In this document: positions 1 through 6,352 of the stretch, piece by piece | How positions within the stretch are numbered: position 1 is the stretch's first letter | Layout: each line of letters opens with the position of its first letter | From: CAZNER01 sp964572065 | GTDB taxonomy: Bacteria; Patescibacteriota; Dojkabacteria; JAHIVN01 | Assembly (NCBI GenBank): GCA_964572065.1 | Contig: CAZNER010000011.1 | Span: forward strand, 1-37,309 | DNA length: 37,309 nt | Direction of reading: 5' to 3' | The notes under the pieces: generated by a model | What the model was told of the DNA's origin: nothing | The model's input: only the letters and a program-made list of their open reading frames with translations | Database searches by the model: none | Program-made: the position numbers and the translations under genes

Positions 1-176
1 CTTCTAATGTTGTGAGTTGGTTCTTATAACACAAAAAATTTCCTCCTACTTTCTGGGGACATCCTTCTAATGTTGTGAGTTGGTTCTTATAACACAAAAA
101 ATTTCCTCCTACTTTCTGGGGACATCCTTCTAATGTTGTGAGTTGGTTCTTATAACACAAAAAATTTCCTTCTACT
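1..176. repeat. 63-bp direct tandem repeat (coding)
   Basis: Copies at 1-63 and 64-126 are identical base for base. A third copy from 127 matches until about 170 and then diverges. The period of 63 is 21 codons, so the repeats are in frame with the leftward gene containing them. Identity at silent positions points to recent duplication or gene conversion. Confidence 0.95.
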
Positions 177-310
177 TCTTTAAATTGTATTATAAGTTTA
201 CCATCTTTTATAAATGGTTTAGCAGTTACATTTCCGATACTACTGTATGTATCGTCAGGGTTTTTGGTTAGATTTTGTTTTTTGATTGCTTTTTGTAGTT
301 TTGTCTCCAT
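1..310 (-). CDS. Leucine-rich-like 21-residue repeat protein (partial, runs off left edge)
   Basis: The start ATG (310-308 on the minus strand) lies just after an excellent ribosome binding site, AAAAAGGAGGAGAA. The frame stays open to the window edge, giving 103 codons. Residues 1-45 are Lys/Gln-rich with no recognised fold. From about residue 48 the protein is a tandem repeat of 21 residues with the pattern GNFLCYKNQLTTLEGCP followed by QKVG; two full units and most of a third are visible. The spacing of Leu, Asn and Cys resembles the LTSLEG-type leucine-rich repeats found in many phage hypothetical proteins. Such repeats usually form a solenoid for protein binding, but no partner or function is known here. 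The start overlaps the end of the upstream leftward gene by 56 bases, in another frame. I am confident it is coding; its function is unknown. Confidence 0.8.
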   Translation of the reverse strand, partial: METKLQKAIKKQNLTKNPDDTYSSIGNVTAKPFIKDGKLIIQFKEVEGNFLCYKNQLTTLEGCPQKVGGNFLCYKNQLTTLEGCPQKVGGNFLCYKNQLTTLE

Positions 311-542
311 TTCTCCTCCTTTTTAATATATTTTTTGATGAGATAATATCATAAAAATTATTTAATCCTAAAATTTTTTTGCCCGTTTTTGTTTGGGCTA
401 CCCATAAAAGATTGGGATTCTTAATGCTTTCTTGACGCACTTCTGTTTTAGTCATAGCATAAACTATATTGACGTTGACGAGAGGATTTTTTGAATTTTG
501 AATTTCTGTTCCTATACAATGGATAATTTGAGATTGTTTCAT
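255..542 (-). CDS. Hypothetical protein, 95 aa
   Basis: I do not recognise this protein. It starts MKQSQIIHCIGTEI, has a mixed N-terminal part with possible beta strands (about residues 22-58), and ends in a strongly basic, low-complexity tail rich in Lys, Asn, Gln and Thr in which the motif TKSNQK is repeated. The upstream leftward gene ends 22 bases before its start. There is no good Shine-Dalgarno sequence, so it may depend on coupling to that gene. Its last 56 bases overlap the start of the repeat-protein gene in another frame, which is long for a phage overlap, so the true C-terminus or the downstream start deserves caution. Likely a small accessory protein of unknown role. Confidence 0.55.
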   Translation of the reverse strand: MKQSQIIHCIGTEIQNSKNPLVNVNIVYAMTKTEVRQESIKNPNLLWVAQTKTGKKILGLNNFYDIISSKNILKRRRNGDKTTKSNQKTKSNQKP

Positions 543-564
543 ATTAAAAAGTTTAGGTTTATAG

Positions 565-957
565 TTATATATTATAACCCTTTTTACGAAGTGTACCTAT
601 TCTTGTTGATATAGCAGTTTTAATTTTATTTCTATTATCATCGGGTAATTGATTAAGTACCTCAGTTATTATATCTTCTTTTGATTTATTAGCGAGAAGT
701 AAAGGATCAATTATAGAAGCTCTGGTAATGCCCGATTTTGTTTTTTTGTTTTTTTGTATATTGTCTTTTGGTAATTTAGTATCGGGACAAAGAGTTAGTT
801 TATAGTTAAGAGGTAGATTTATATCATTTCCAGTTGTAGTAGAAGTAACGATAGCTTTATTGTCTTCAATACGTTTGAAACGTATTATGATACCCGTTTT
901 TCCTTTATAGTATGTGCCTTGTTGTCCTTCTTTTGCTTCTATTTGTTGTTCCATCAT
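565..957 (-). CDS. Hypothetical protein, 130 aa, possible C-terminal helical domain
   Basis: The start is the first of two consecutive ATG codons (957 and 954), preceded by AAAGGAAA as a ribosome binding site. The N-terminal half (about residues 10-60) looks like a small beta domain, with alternating hydrophobic strands such as TGIIIRF and KAIVTSTTTG. A Lys-rich linker around residues 62-75 leads to a C-terminal part (about 80-130) predicted by eye to be three helices, ending in IGTLRKKGYNI. That ending resembles small helix-turn-helix-like domains in phage proteins, in which a basic helix precedes a GY turn. DNA binding is only a guess. It sits in the leftward cluster between the zinc-ribbon gene and the 95-residue gene. 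Function unknown. Confidence 0.65.
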   Translation of the reverse strand: MMEQQIEAKEGQQGTYYKGKTGIIIRFKRIEDNKAIVTSTTTGNDINLPLNYKLTLCPDTKLPKDNIQKNKKTKSGITRASIIDPLLLANKSKEDIITEVLNQLPDDNRNKIKTAISTRIGTLRKKGYNI

Positions 958-1006
958 TTAAAATTTCCTTTTTAAATTTATAAATATAGTTTAATAAACA
1001 TATAAA

Positions 1007-1348
1007 TTACGCACCAATAAGGGCATAGTAACCGGGTGCCGTGACTTGAACTTTACCATTTTTAAGGGGAGTAATATTGCAACAACCACCAGCAAAGAAA
1101 CCTACAGCATCTATAATATATGGATATTCTTTTTCTGTGGCCTTAATAACTTTATTAATTGGGTATTTCCAATTTTTAGAATTTTGAACTTTATTGAAAT
1201 ATTTATGATGTCGTGCTTGTTCTTTTTCCATTTTACCCGTATTAAAACAATAATAACAAGTTCCTTTCTTTTTTCTATCGTCTTTACAATAGGGGCAAGT
1301 AACCATTTCTATTTCTTCTTCAATTAATTGTTCTATCGCTAATTCCAT
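1007..1348 (-). CDS. Small zinc-ribbon protein, 113 aa
   Basis: The start at 1348 follows a strong ribosome binding site, AAAAAAGGAGGAGAA, the same leader as that of the repeat-protein gene at the left edge. An acidic N-terminus (residues 1-14) is followed by two Cys pairs, CPYC at 18-21 and CYYC at 31-34, which form a typical four-Cys zinc ribbon of the DnaJ-knuckle type (with a following FNTGK). The rest contains basic and aromatic stretches, then a Gly/Cys patch (GGCC) near residue 89 and a small beta-rich end. Zinc binding is a firm inference from the Cys spacing. The biological role is unknown; small zinc-ribbon proteins in phage accessory regions are often nucleic-acid or host-protein binders. 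It is the first gene of the leftward cluster. Confidence 0.7.
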   Translation of the reverse strand: MELAIEQLIEEEIEMVTCPYCKDDRKKKGTCYYCFNTGKMEKEQARHHKYFNKVQNSKNWKYPINKVIKATEKEYPYIIDAVGFFAGGCCNITPLKNGKVQVTAPGYYALIGA

Positions 1349-1710
1349 TTCTCCTCCTTTTTTAAATTCTTTTTTACTTTATTTTTCCTTTCTATTAATA
1401 ATATAGCATTTTTTTCCGCAAAAGCCAAACATTTTTTAATATTTTTTAACATTTTATTTAAACGATTAAATGCGTTTTTTAGTTAAAAAATAAGGATTTT
1501 TATATTATTACTATAATAATATACAATATTTAAACATAAAAGCTGCATGTAAATGGACTAAAATGTTATTTATATACAGGATTTTTAATTTATTATAAAG
1601 GGCGGGAAGTGTGGGATTGGCCGGGTTTTTTGCGAAATTTGTGTTGTTTTTTCATAATTGCCGTAATATAATATTTTATGAATTACCATTTCTAAAATTA
1701 TACTTATACC
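1349..1710. other. Divergent intergenic region, 362 bp
   Basis: This stretch separates the leftward accessory genes from the rightward structural genes and has no credible reading frame. It is very AT-rich with runs of T and A, plus a short G-rich patch (about 1600-1625). It should contain start sites for both directions. One rightward promoter candidate is listed separately. On the minus strand, a TTTACA box (plus-strand 1548-1553) lies 17 bases from a poor -10 match, which is weak support. No terminator, tRNA or clear operator repeat was seen. Confidence 0.6.
1644..1672 (+). promoter_or_regulatory. Possible sigma70-like promoter for the structural gene cluster
   Basis: A perfect TATAAT (1667-1672) lies 17 bases downstream of TTGTTT (1644-1649), a partial match to the -35 box. 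Transcription would start near 1679, giving a leader of about 32 bases before the protease gene. The region is so AT-rich that TATAAT also occurs by chance elsewhere in the window, for example just before the gene at 18383. Confidence 0.3.
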
Positions 1711-2691
1711 ATGATTACTAAAACTGCAGAATACCAAGTACCATACGTTATCTGTCCTACTGATGTAAATAACTCCTCTAATGCCAATTTTGGTAATAAT
1801 TCTTCTTGGACTCCTGATACTAAAAAATTAGCATCTGAATTATCTAAAATAACTAAGTATGATCCTGATTATCGTTTTATAAGGGTGCGGGCAATCGGTA
1901 ATTTAGAAGTCGATGGAGATAATGCTAATTGTGATGCTTTTCCATATAGTGAATTTATTGATGAAAGAGATGGTTATGGTTATAAGTCTTTTATCGGAAA
2001 GAACGCTTTTAGAGAACACCAATCTGATGATATAAATAACAGTATTGGGTATTTACCGGAAGCTTATCTGAATGCTTTCGATTTAAGGCAGTATGCTGAA
2101 CGGAATTGGTCAGCTTTAGATTCCAAAGAACGTATTGATATTTTAAATTTTGATAATCAGAAAGATGGTTCGATTGAAGTATTAATGGCTATTGATGCCT
2201 CTCGCGAACCGGTTATTGCAAGAAAAATTGATAAAGGAGAACCACTTGGTGTATCCATGGGTACCAATATTACTCATTCTACGTGTAGTGTTTGCGGCAA
2301 TACCGCGTATTTTGAACCAGAATATTGTAATCATATTGCTTATGGTAAAGGAGCTACAATTGCCGTACAAGCTAATCAAATACGAGATAATTTAAATAAA
2401 GGATTAATGAGGGAAGAGTGGTTACCTTTTGTTTTAACAAGAGTTGCTGATAGAAAAGAAGTTGTTAATGGTTCTAGAAATAAAATAGTTTTAGCAAGGA
2501 CTTTTGAAATTAATTATGGTTGTTCATTTTTTGAATTATCTGCCGTAGCCAACCCAGCTTATACGAGAGGTTATCAATTGGAAAAAGTTGCAAGTAGGAT
2601 GGATTATTCAAATATTAATTGGAGTAACTATAGTAACGATCAATTGACAGAAATATATAATTTTATAAATGGGGTTGTTAATGGCCGTTAA
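1711..2691 (+). CDS. Putative prohead (head maturation) serine protease with zinc-knuckle insert
   Basis: Prohead proteases of this fold cut the scaffold and capsid N-terminus during head maturation. Visible signatures, in order: a His in REHQSDDINNSIGYL (H103), matching the family pattern of His followed by an I-G pair; a GVSMG turn (S182), the expected nucleophile region; and the strand FELSAVANPAY near the C-terminal third, matching the conserved E-S-V-x-x-P-A segment. Between them, CSVCG (C192, C195) and YCNHI (C206, H208) form a probable zinc knuckle, seen in some large-myovirus homologues. Its place directly before the scaffold and capsid genes fits. Catalytic residue assignments are inferred by pattern only. 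No clear Shine-Dalgarno precedes the ATG and an in-frame stop lies shortly upstream, so the start is the only good choice but weakly supported. Its end overlaps the next gene. Confidence 0.7.
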   Translation: MITKTAEYQVPYVICPTDVNNSSNANFGNNSSWTPDTKKLASELSKITKYDPDYRFIRVRAIGNLEVDGDNANCDAFPYSEFIDERDGYGYKSFIGKNAFREHQSDDINNSIGYLPEAYLNAFDLRQYAERNWSALDSKERIDILNFDNQKDGSIEVLMAIDASREPVIARKIDKGEPLGVSMGTNITHSTCSVCGNTAYFEPEYCNHIAYGKGATIAVQANQIRDNLNKGLMREEWLPFVLTRVADRKEVVNGSRNKIVLARTFEINYGCSFFELSAVANPAYTRGYQLEKVASRMDYSNINWSNYSNDQLTEIYNFINGVVNGR

Positions 2692-5600
2692 TAATATACA
2701 AGCTTTAAGACAAGAAATGCAAAAACGTGGTTTATTAAAAGGATTGCAAAAACAAGCTGGAAATTTACTTGAAGAATTTAAAGAACGCTTATCTAAAAGT
2801 AGGGCGACTGAAGAAATAAAGCGCTTGATTATTAATAGTGAAACATGGGATGAATTATTTTATTACCTAGAAGGTGTCGAGTATTTAAATAATGAAGAAT
2901 TTCTTGATAGACTTTTAAGTTTTCTTAATTCAAAAAATGCTAATAAAAAGAATAACCAATTAACAGAGGCAGGCAATGAAACTCCTGCTGACAATTCAAA
3001 TCAAAAGGAGGGTAATAATATGGCTGACAAGCGAATAAATACAGCAGCTGGTCAGCGGAGGCAGAGTGTTTCTTTACAGAGACAAGCTGAATACAAAAAC
3101 CTGCCTAACGATGTTGTTGATCCGGGAGAGAAAGATATCGGATCAGTAGCTGCTGATTTAGGGGATTGGGCGGAAATGGCTCAAGCTGGTCGTACAGCTA
3201 TTAATGAAAATGAGGATATTAAAAAAATACTTGGTCCTGCAGTAGTAGCTGATATTAAAAAGGGTCCCAAGACTGCCTTAACCGCTATTTATAATATAAG
3301 AAAGACAGCTGAACGAGTAAAGATGAAGGTTGCAGAGATGCCGGAGCAGTTAAAGAAGGTGAAAGAAAAAGCAGAAGAGAAACCAGAACTTGATAAATCG
3401 CTAGTTAAAGATCTGGGTAAAGCTGAAGATAATCTTGAAAAATTAGAAGATATTCTAGAAGATCATACAGAAGAAATGAAAGCGGCTGAGAGTCGGTTAC
3501 AATCTATTTTATCTAACAAAAGAAAGTCTTCTATTAAATATGCTACTAATTTGATATCTACTGCAGAAACTGCGGTTTCTGATATTAACAAAGCATTAGA
3601 TATAGTAGATGATGTTGAAGAGGTTGTAGGAGAAGCCCAGGAAGCGGTAGCTGACGAATTAGGTATTAAGTTGCCCGAAAAAAAAGAGCCGCATAAAGAT
3701 GAACCAGAAGAAGTAGCTGATAAAGTATCTGGTTGGATGAAAGCGTTAAATAAAATATCTCAATTGCTTGGTATGGGTGGGAATTTTAATCAGTATAATA
3801 TGAATACCGGTAACTCAAAAGGAGAAGTGGAAAAACATCCAGAGCGTATGAATACTAATTATGATTCTGGGGCTAGGGAGAATAACGATCAATATTATAA
3901 ACACATGGAACATGCAGGCGGTAAACAGTCCGCAGATACAAATTATAATAGAGGCAATAAAATGCGCGATACCAGTACTTATAAAAATATGATTAATGGT
4001 ACTGGAGCTGCTGGTGCTGATGACCAGTTTTTGAAATACGAACCTCAATATTATACTCCCAGTAAACAAAATACACAGGTACAAGAAGGTACTTACGCTA
4101 ATAAGAAAAAAGCAGAATATCATAATTTACCTAATGATGTTGTGAATCCGCAAGAGAAAGATGTCAATTCTGTATCTAATGAATTAAGTGCCTGGGATAG
4201 ACAGGATGTGGAATCACAGGCACAAAGACAAGCAGAACATAAATATGAACCGGCTATTGGTAATTTCGAAACTAGTCGGGGTGTTAATGCTTCTCTTGTT
4301 TTAAGTAAGATTCCTGCAAAGACTGCATACAAAATTACTGATGGAAAGAAAATACTTATAGCTACTTTTGCTGACGCAGCTGAAGGCAACATGACTGAAG
4401 AGAATTATAATAGATTTGTATCTCCTGAGTATAAAGCAGAGATTGAATCTGTTAATAATATTGATGATATAGCTGCTGATATGGGTGGCAAGTGGGTTGC
4501 TAAAGTGTTGACCATTGATAAAAAAGCTGTAAATGAAATGAAGTTTAAACAGCTTACGGCAAAAGCTAGACGCAATTCAAAAGTTGCTGCGTTTATAAGT
4601 CATTATCCGAGATATTGGAATAAGTTGGCTTCTAGCGCTGTTGAAGGCATTAAATATTCTTATGATGAATATATGGATGAAATGGATCAATTGAATTATG
4701 ATGAAACAGATGCTAATGAAATATATAATGAAATATATGAAAACGAAGCTTTAGTTACAGGACCTGGAGGTCATATCCCTGATGGTACTGGCCCTTATGG
4801 AAGGGGTATGGGTCCCGGTCAAGGTCGTGGAGATGGTTCAGGTATGGAAAGTTTACTTCAAAATCGTACCTATAAAAGAAATAGAAATCCTAAAAGAGCC
4901 TCTGTAAAAAAAGGTCAAGGGGTTTCTAAAACACAAATAGATACAATGAATGAAGCAGAGTTGCGGAAGTATTATACTGATGCTTATGGAGATGTTTCAT
5001 ATGCTAAAGAGTTGGTAGAAGCAGAAATGCGGCGTAGAAGGCAAGTTGCTGCTGCAGAACAAAAAACGAAAGAAGCAGAACAAGAATTGGCTACGCGTAA
5101 AAAAGCTGCTAAAGCTTTAGAGATAGCAAAATTGCTTATTCCAAAAAATGCTAAAAAAGAACAACTTGTAGCCAAAACTAAAGAAGTTATGGCTATGAAT
5201 GAAGCTGGAGTTAAAGTATTACTTGATACTTTAAGAACTCAAGGAGCTAAAGTACCTACAGGTCCGACTAGATCTCAAGATTTGGATATTGAATCTGGTA
5301 TAGTTTTTAACAGTCCTACGGGAGTTGAAACCGTAATGCCTACTGTTGATACTGAAAATTTGAAACCAGATTATAATAAAGCTAAAGGAGCTGAAGGTGT
5401 AGTTATGACTCCGAATCCGAAACCGAAACCGAAAGCTTCGAAAAGGGCTGATGTTATGAATCAACCTATTGATATTCAAAATCAAGAAGGTCAAGTAGAT
5501 GGATTTACGGATCTAGAAAACCAAAATCCAGAAGAAGAAGCTTTTGTAAATGGTCAATTAAACAGTTCTGATCCAATAGATGCTAGTACAAGAGCTCATA

Positions 5601-5779
5601 TTAGAGAATCTGCAGTAGTACCGCAAATGACTAAAACTGCTGCTACTGAAAATGGCGGAGTACTGGTACAGTTTGGGTTGCCGAATAATTTATCAGATTA
5701 TATGACTACTACCCCAAAAAAATTAAAACAAATGGGTGTGAATTATATGTCACATAATTCATACAGAACTAACTTTTAA
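2681..5779 (+). CDS. Long scaffold-like / prohead core protein, 1032 aa
   Basis: A very long, charged, mostly helical protein between the protease and the capsid genes, the usual place for the scaffold. I chose ATG 2681 (MAVNNIQ), which has GGGG just upstream; ATG 2669 is an alternative four codons earlier. Both overlap the protease end. A Glu/Lys-rich coiled coil covers about residues 185-340. The segment AEYKNLPNDVVDPGEKD near residue 136 returns near residue 478 as AEYHNLPNDVVNPQEKD, so part of the protein is duplicated. A Gly-rich motif with DGTGPYGRGMGPG lies at about 694-723, followed by a basic stretch and a second helical region rich in Ala and Lys. An internal in-frame ATG at 3020 has a stronger ribosome binding site than the first start. 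Scaffold function is inferred from position and composition, not from a recognised family. Confidence 0.6.
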   Translation: MAVNNIQALRQEMQKRGLLKGLQKQAGNLLEEFKERLSKSRATEEIKRLIINSETWDELFYYLEGVEYLNNEEFLDRLLSFLNSKNANKKNNQLTEAGNETPADNSNQKEGNNMADKRINTAAGQRRQSVSLQRQAEYKNLPNDVVDPGEKDIGSVAADLGDWAEMAQAGRTAINENEDIKKILGPAVVADIKKGPKTALTAIYNIRKTAERVKMKVAEMPEQLKKVKEKAEEKPELDKSLVKDLGKAEDNLEKLEDILEDHTEEMKAAESRLQSILSNKRKSSIKYATNLISTAETAVSDINKALDIVDDVEEVVGEAQEAVADELGIKLPEKKEPHKDEPEEVADKVSGWMKALNKISQLLGMGGNFNQYNMNTGNSKGEVEKHPERMNTNYDSGARENNDQYYKHMEHAGGKQSADTNYNRGNKMRDTSTYKNMINGTGAAGADDQFLKYEPQYYTPSKQNTQVQEGTYANKKKAEYHNLPNDVVNPQEKDVNSVSNELSAWDRQDVESQAQRQAEHKYEPAIGNFETSRGVNASLVLSKIPAKTAYKITDGKKILIATFADAAEGNMTEENYNRFVSPEYKAEIESVNNIDDIAADMGGKWVAKVLTIDKKAVNEMKFKQLTAKARRNSKVAAFISHYPRYWNKLASSAVEGIKYSYDEYMDEMDQLNYDETDANEIYNEIYENEALVTGPGGHIPDGTGPYGRGMGPGQGRGDGSGMESLLQNRTYKRNRNPKRASVKKGQGVSKTQIDTMNEAELRKYYTDAYGDVSYAKELVEAEMRRRRQVAAAEQKTKEAEQELATRKKAAKALEIAKLLIPKNAKKEQLVAKTKEVMAMNEAGVKVLLDTLRTQGAKVPTGPTRSQDLDIESGIVFNSPTGVETVMPTVDTENLKPDYNKAKGAEGVVMTPNPKPKPKASKRADVMNQPIDIQNQEGQVDGFTDLENQNPEEEAFVNGQLNSSDPIDASTRAHIRESAVVPQMTKTAATENGGVLVQFGLPNNLSDYMTTTPKKLKQMGVNYMSHNSYRTNF
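3003..3022 (+). promoter_or_regulatory. Internal ribosome binding site and in-frame start in the scaffold-like gene
   Basis: AAAAGGAGGG (3003-3012) sits seven bases before an in-frame ATG (3020-3022) that would begin MADKRINTAAGQ. This site is much stronger than the one for the full-length start. It would give a shorter product of 919 residues beginning just before the first AEYKNLPNDVV repeat. Nested in-frame scaffold starts are known in lambda (C/Nu3). Confidence 0.55.
3086..3169 (+). repeat. Protein-level repeat copy 1 (AEYKNLPNDVV segment)
   Basis: The 28 codons here and those at 4112-4195 encode clearly related segments sharing AEY-NLPNDVV-P-EKD and a later Ser-Val and Trp. The DNA has diverged, so this is an old duplication kept by selection. 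Confidence 0.8.
4112..4195 (+). repeat. Protein-level repeat copy 2 (AEYHNLPNDVV segment)
   Basis: Second copy of the 28-residue segment of the scaffold-like protein. It lies after the Asn/Gly/Tyr-rich spacer that follows the coiled coil. Role unknown; it could be a capsid-binding peptide or a protease site. Confidence 0.8.
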
Positions 5780-5787
5780 CAAAAGAT

Positions 5788-5807
5788 AATTAACGATTCA
5801 GTTAATT
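5788..5807 (+). other. Small hairpin in the leader of the decoration-like gene
   Basis: AATTAAC (5788-5794) and GTTAATT (5801-5807) pair perfectly around a six-base loop. No T tract follows, so it is not a terminator. It may stabilise a processed mRNA end upstream of the strong ribosome binding site. Confidence 0.4.
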
Positions 5808-5832
5808 AGTTTAAATAGGAGGTGAATTCTAT

Positions 5833-6282
5833 ATGGCTAACAAAGTAACAAGAAGGTATTCTGGTATAGAAGATCAATTACCTGCGTCTTCTTCAGTTGC
5901 AAGTACTGGATGGTATCCAGGGCAGTTCGGTTGTAAAAATGCTACTGATGGTACTATGGAATTGTATGACGGTACGCAAGACGAAGTCTACGGAATGATT
6001 ATTGATGATGATAATGAACTTCGTAATCCGCCTACTGGAAATCTTGTAACGATAGTTGGTGGTATGGCAAAAATGGAAGTTCAAAATAGTGCTGTCAATG
6101 AAAGTTATGTAAATACTACATGGCAATTGATGGATACTATTTATGTAGATACCAATGCGCGTATGACGCCGCATTATAACGCTACTGCCACCGTAGGTTC
6201 AGGTTCTATTAGAGTCGGCGCTTGTTATCAGGTACCTACGGCTAATAATAGCTATACTATCGGTGTGCTACTTAGATTGTAA
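5833..6282 (+). CDS. Putative capsid decoration / head stabilisation protein, 149 aa
   Basis: A small beta-rich protein immediately before the major capsid gene, preceded by a textbook ribosome binding site AGGAGGTGAA (5817-5826). It has the features of trimeric capsid decoration proteins: short, Gly/Asn/Thr-rich, no Cys pairs of note, with a central segment (VTIVGGMAKMEV and later DTIYVDTNARMTPH) resembling the beta-tulip core in which a value-and-control segment is followed by GSGSIRVGAC and a C-terminal VLLRL strand. No signal peptide or membrane segment. The pairing with the capsid gene, which has an almost identical leader, suggests matched high expression. The family was not identified firmly; a minor head protein is the alternative. 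Confidence 0.6.
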   Translation: MANKVTRRYSGIEDQLPASSSVASTGWYPGQFGCKNATDGTMELYDGTQDEVYGMIIDDDNELRNPPTGNLVTIVGGMAKMEVQNSAVNESYVNTTWQLMDTIYVDTNARMTPHYNATATVGSGSIRVGACYQVPTANNSYTIGVLLRL

Positions 6283-6299
6283 TTTTATACTTTAACTGG

Positions 6300-6321
6300 T
6301 CTTTATTATTAAAAATAAAGA
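6300..6321 (+). other. Small hairpin before the capsid gene leader
   Basis: TCTTTAT (6300-6306) pairs with ATAAAGA (6315-6321) across an eight-base loop. The sequence after it is A-rich rather than T-rich, so a leader or processing structure is more likely than a terminator. Confidence 0.35.
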
Positions 6322-6352
6322 TATCAATAATTAAATAGGAGGTGAATTTTAT

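Noticed and set aside
1..176. 63-bp repeats as a CRISPR array or regulatory iterons
   Set aside because: The copies abut with no spacers, the period is exactly 21 codons, and the frame stays open with a strong start, so they are coding repeats.
1046..1327. A rightward 93-codon frame opposite the zinc-ribbon gene
   Set aside because: It is Phe/Ile-rich antisense sequence with no ribosome binding site, and the leftward frame has a strong start and a Cys knuckle.
1349..1710. tRNA or small RNA gene in the divergent region
   Set aside because: No cloverleaf, conserved tRNA arms or terminator-capped hairpin could be found; the sequence is mostly A/T runs.
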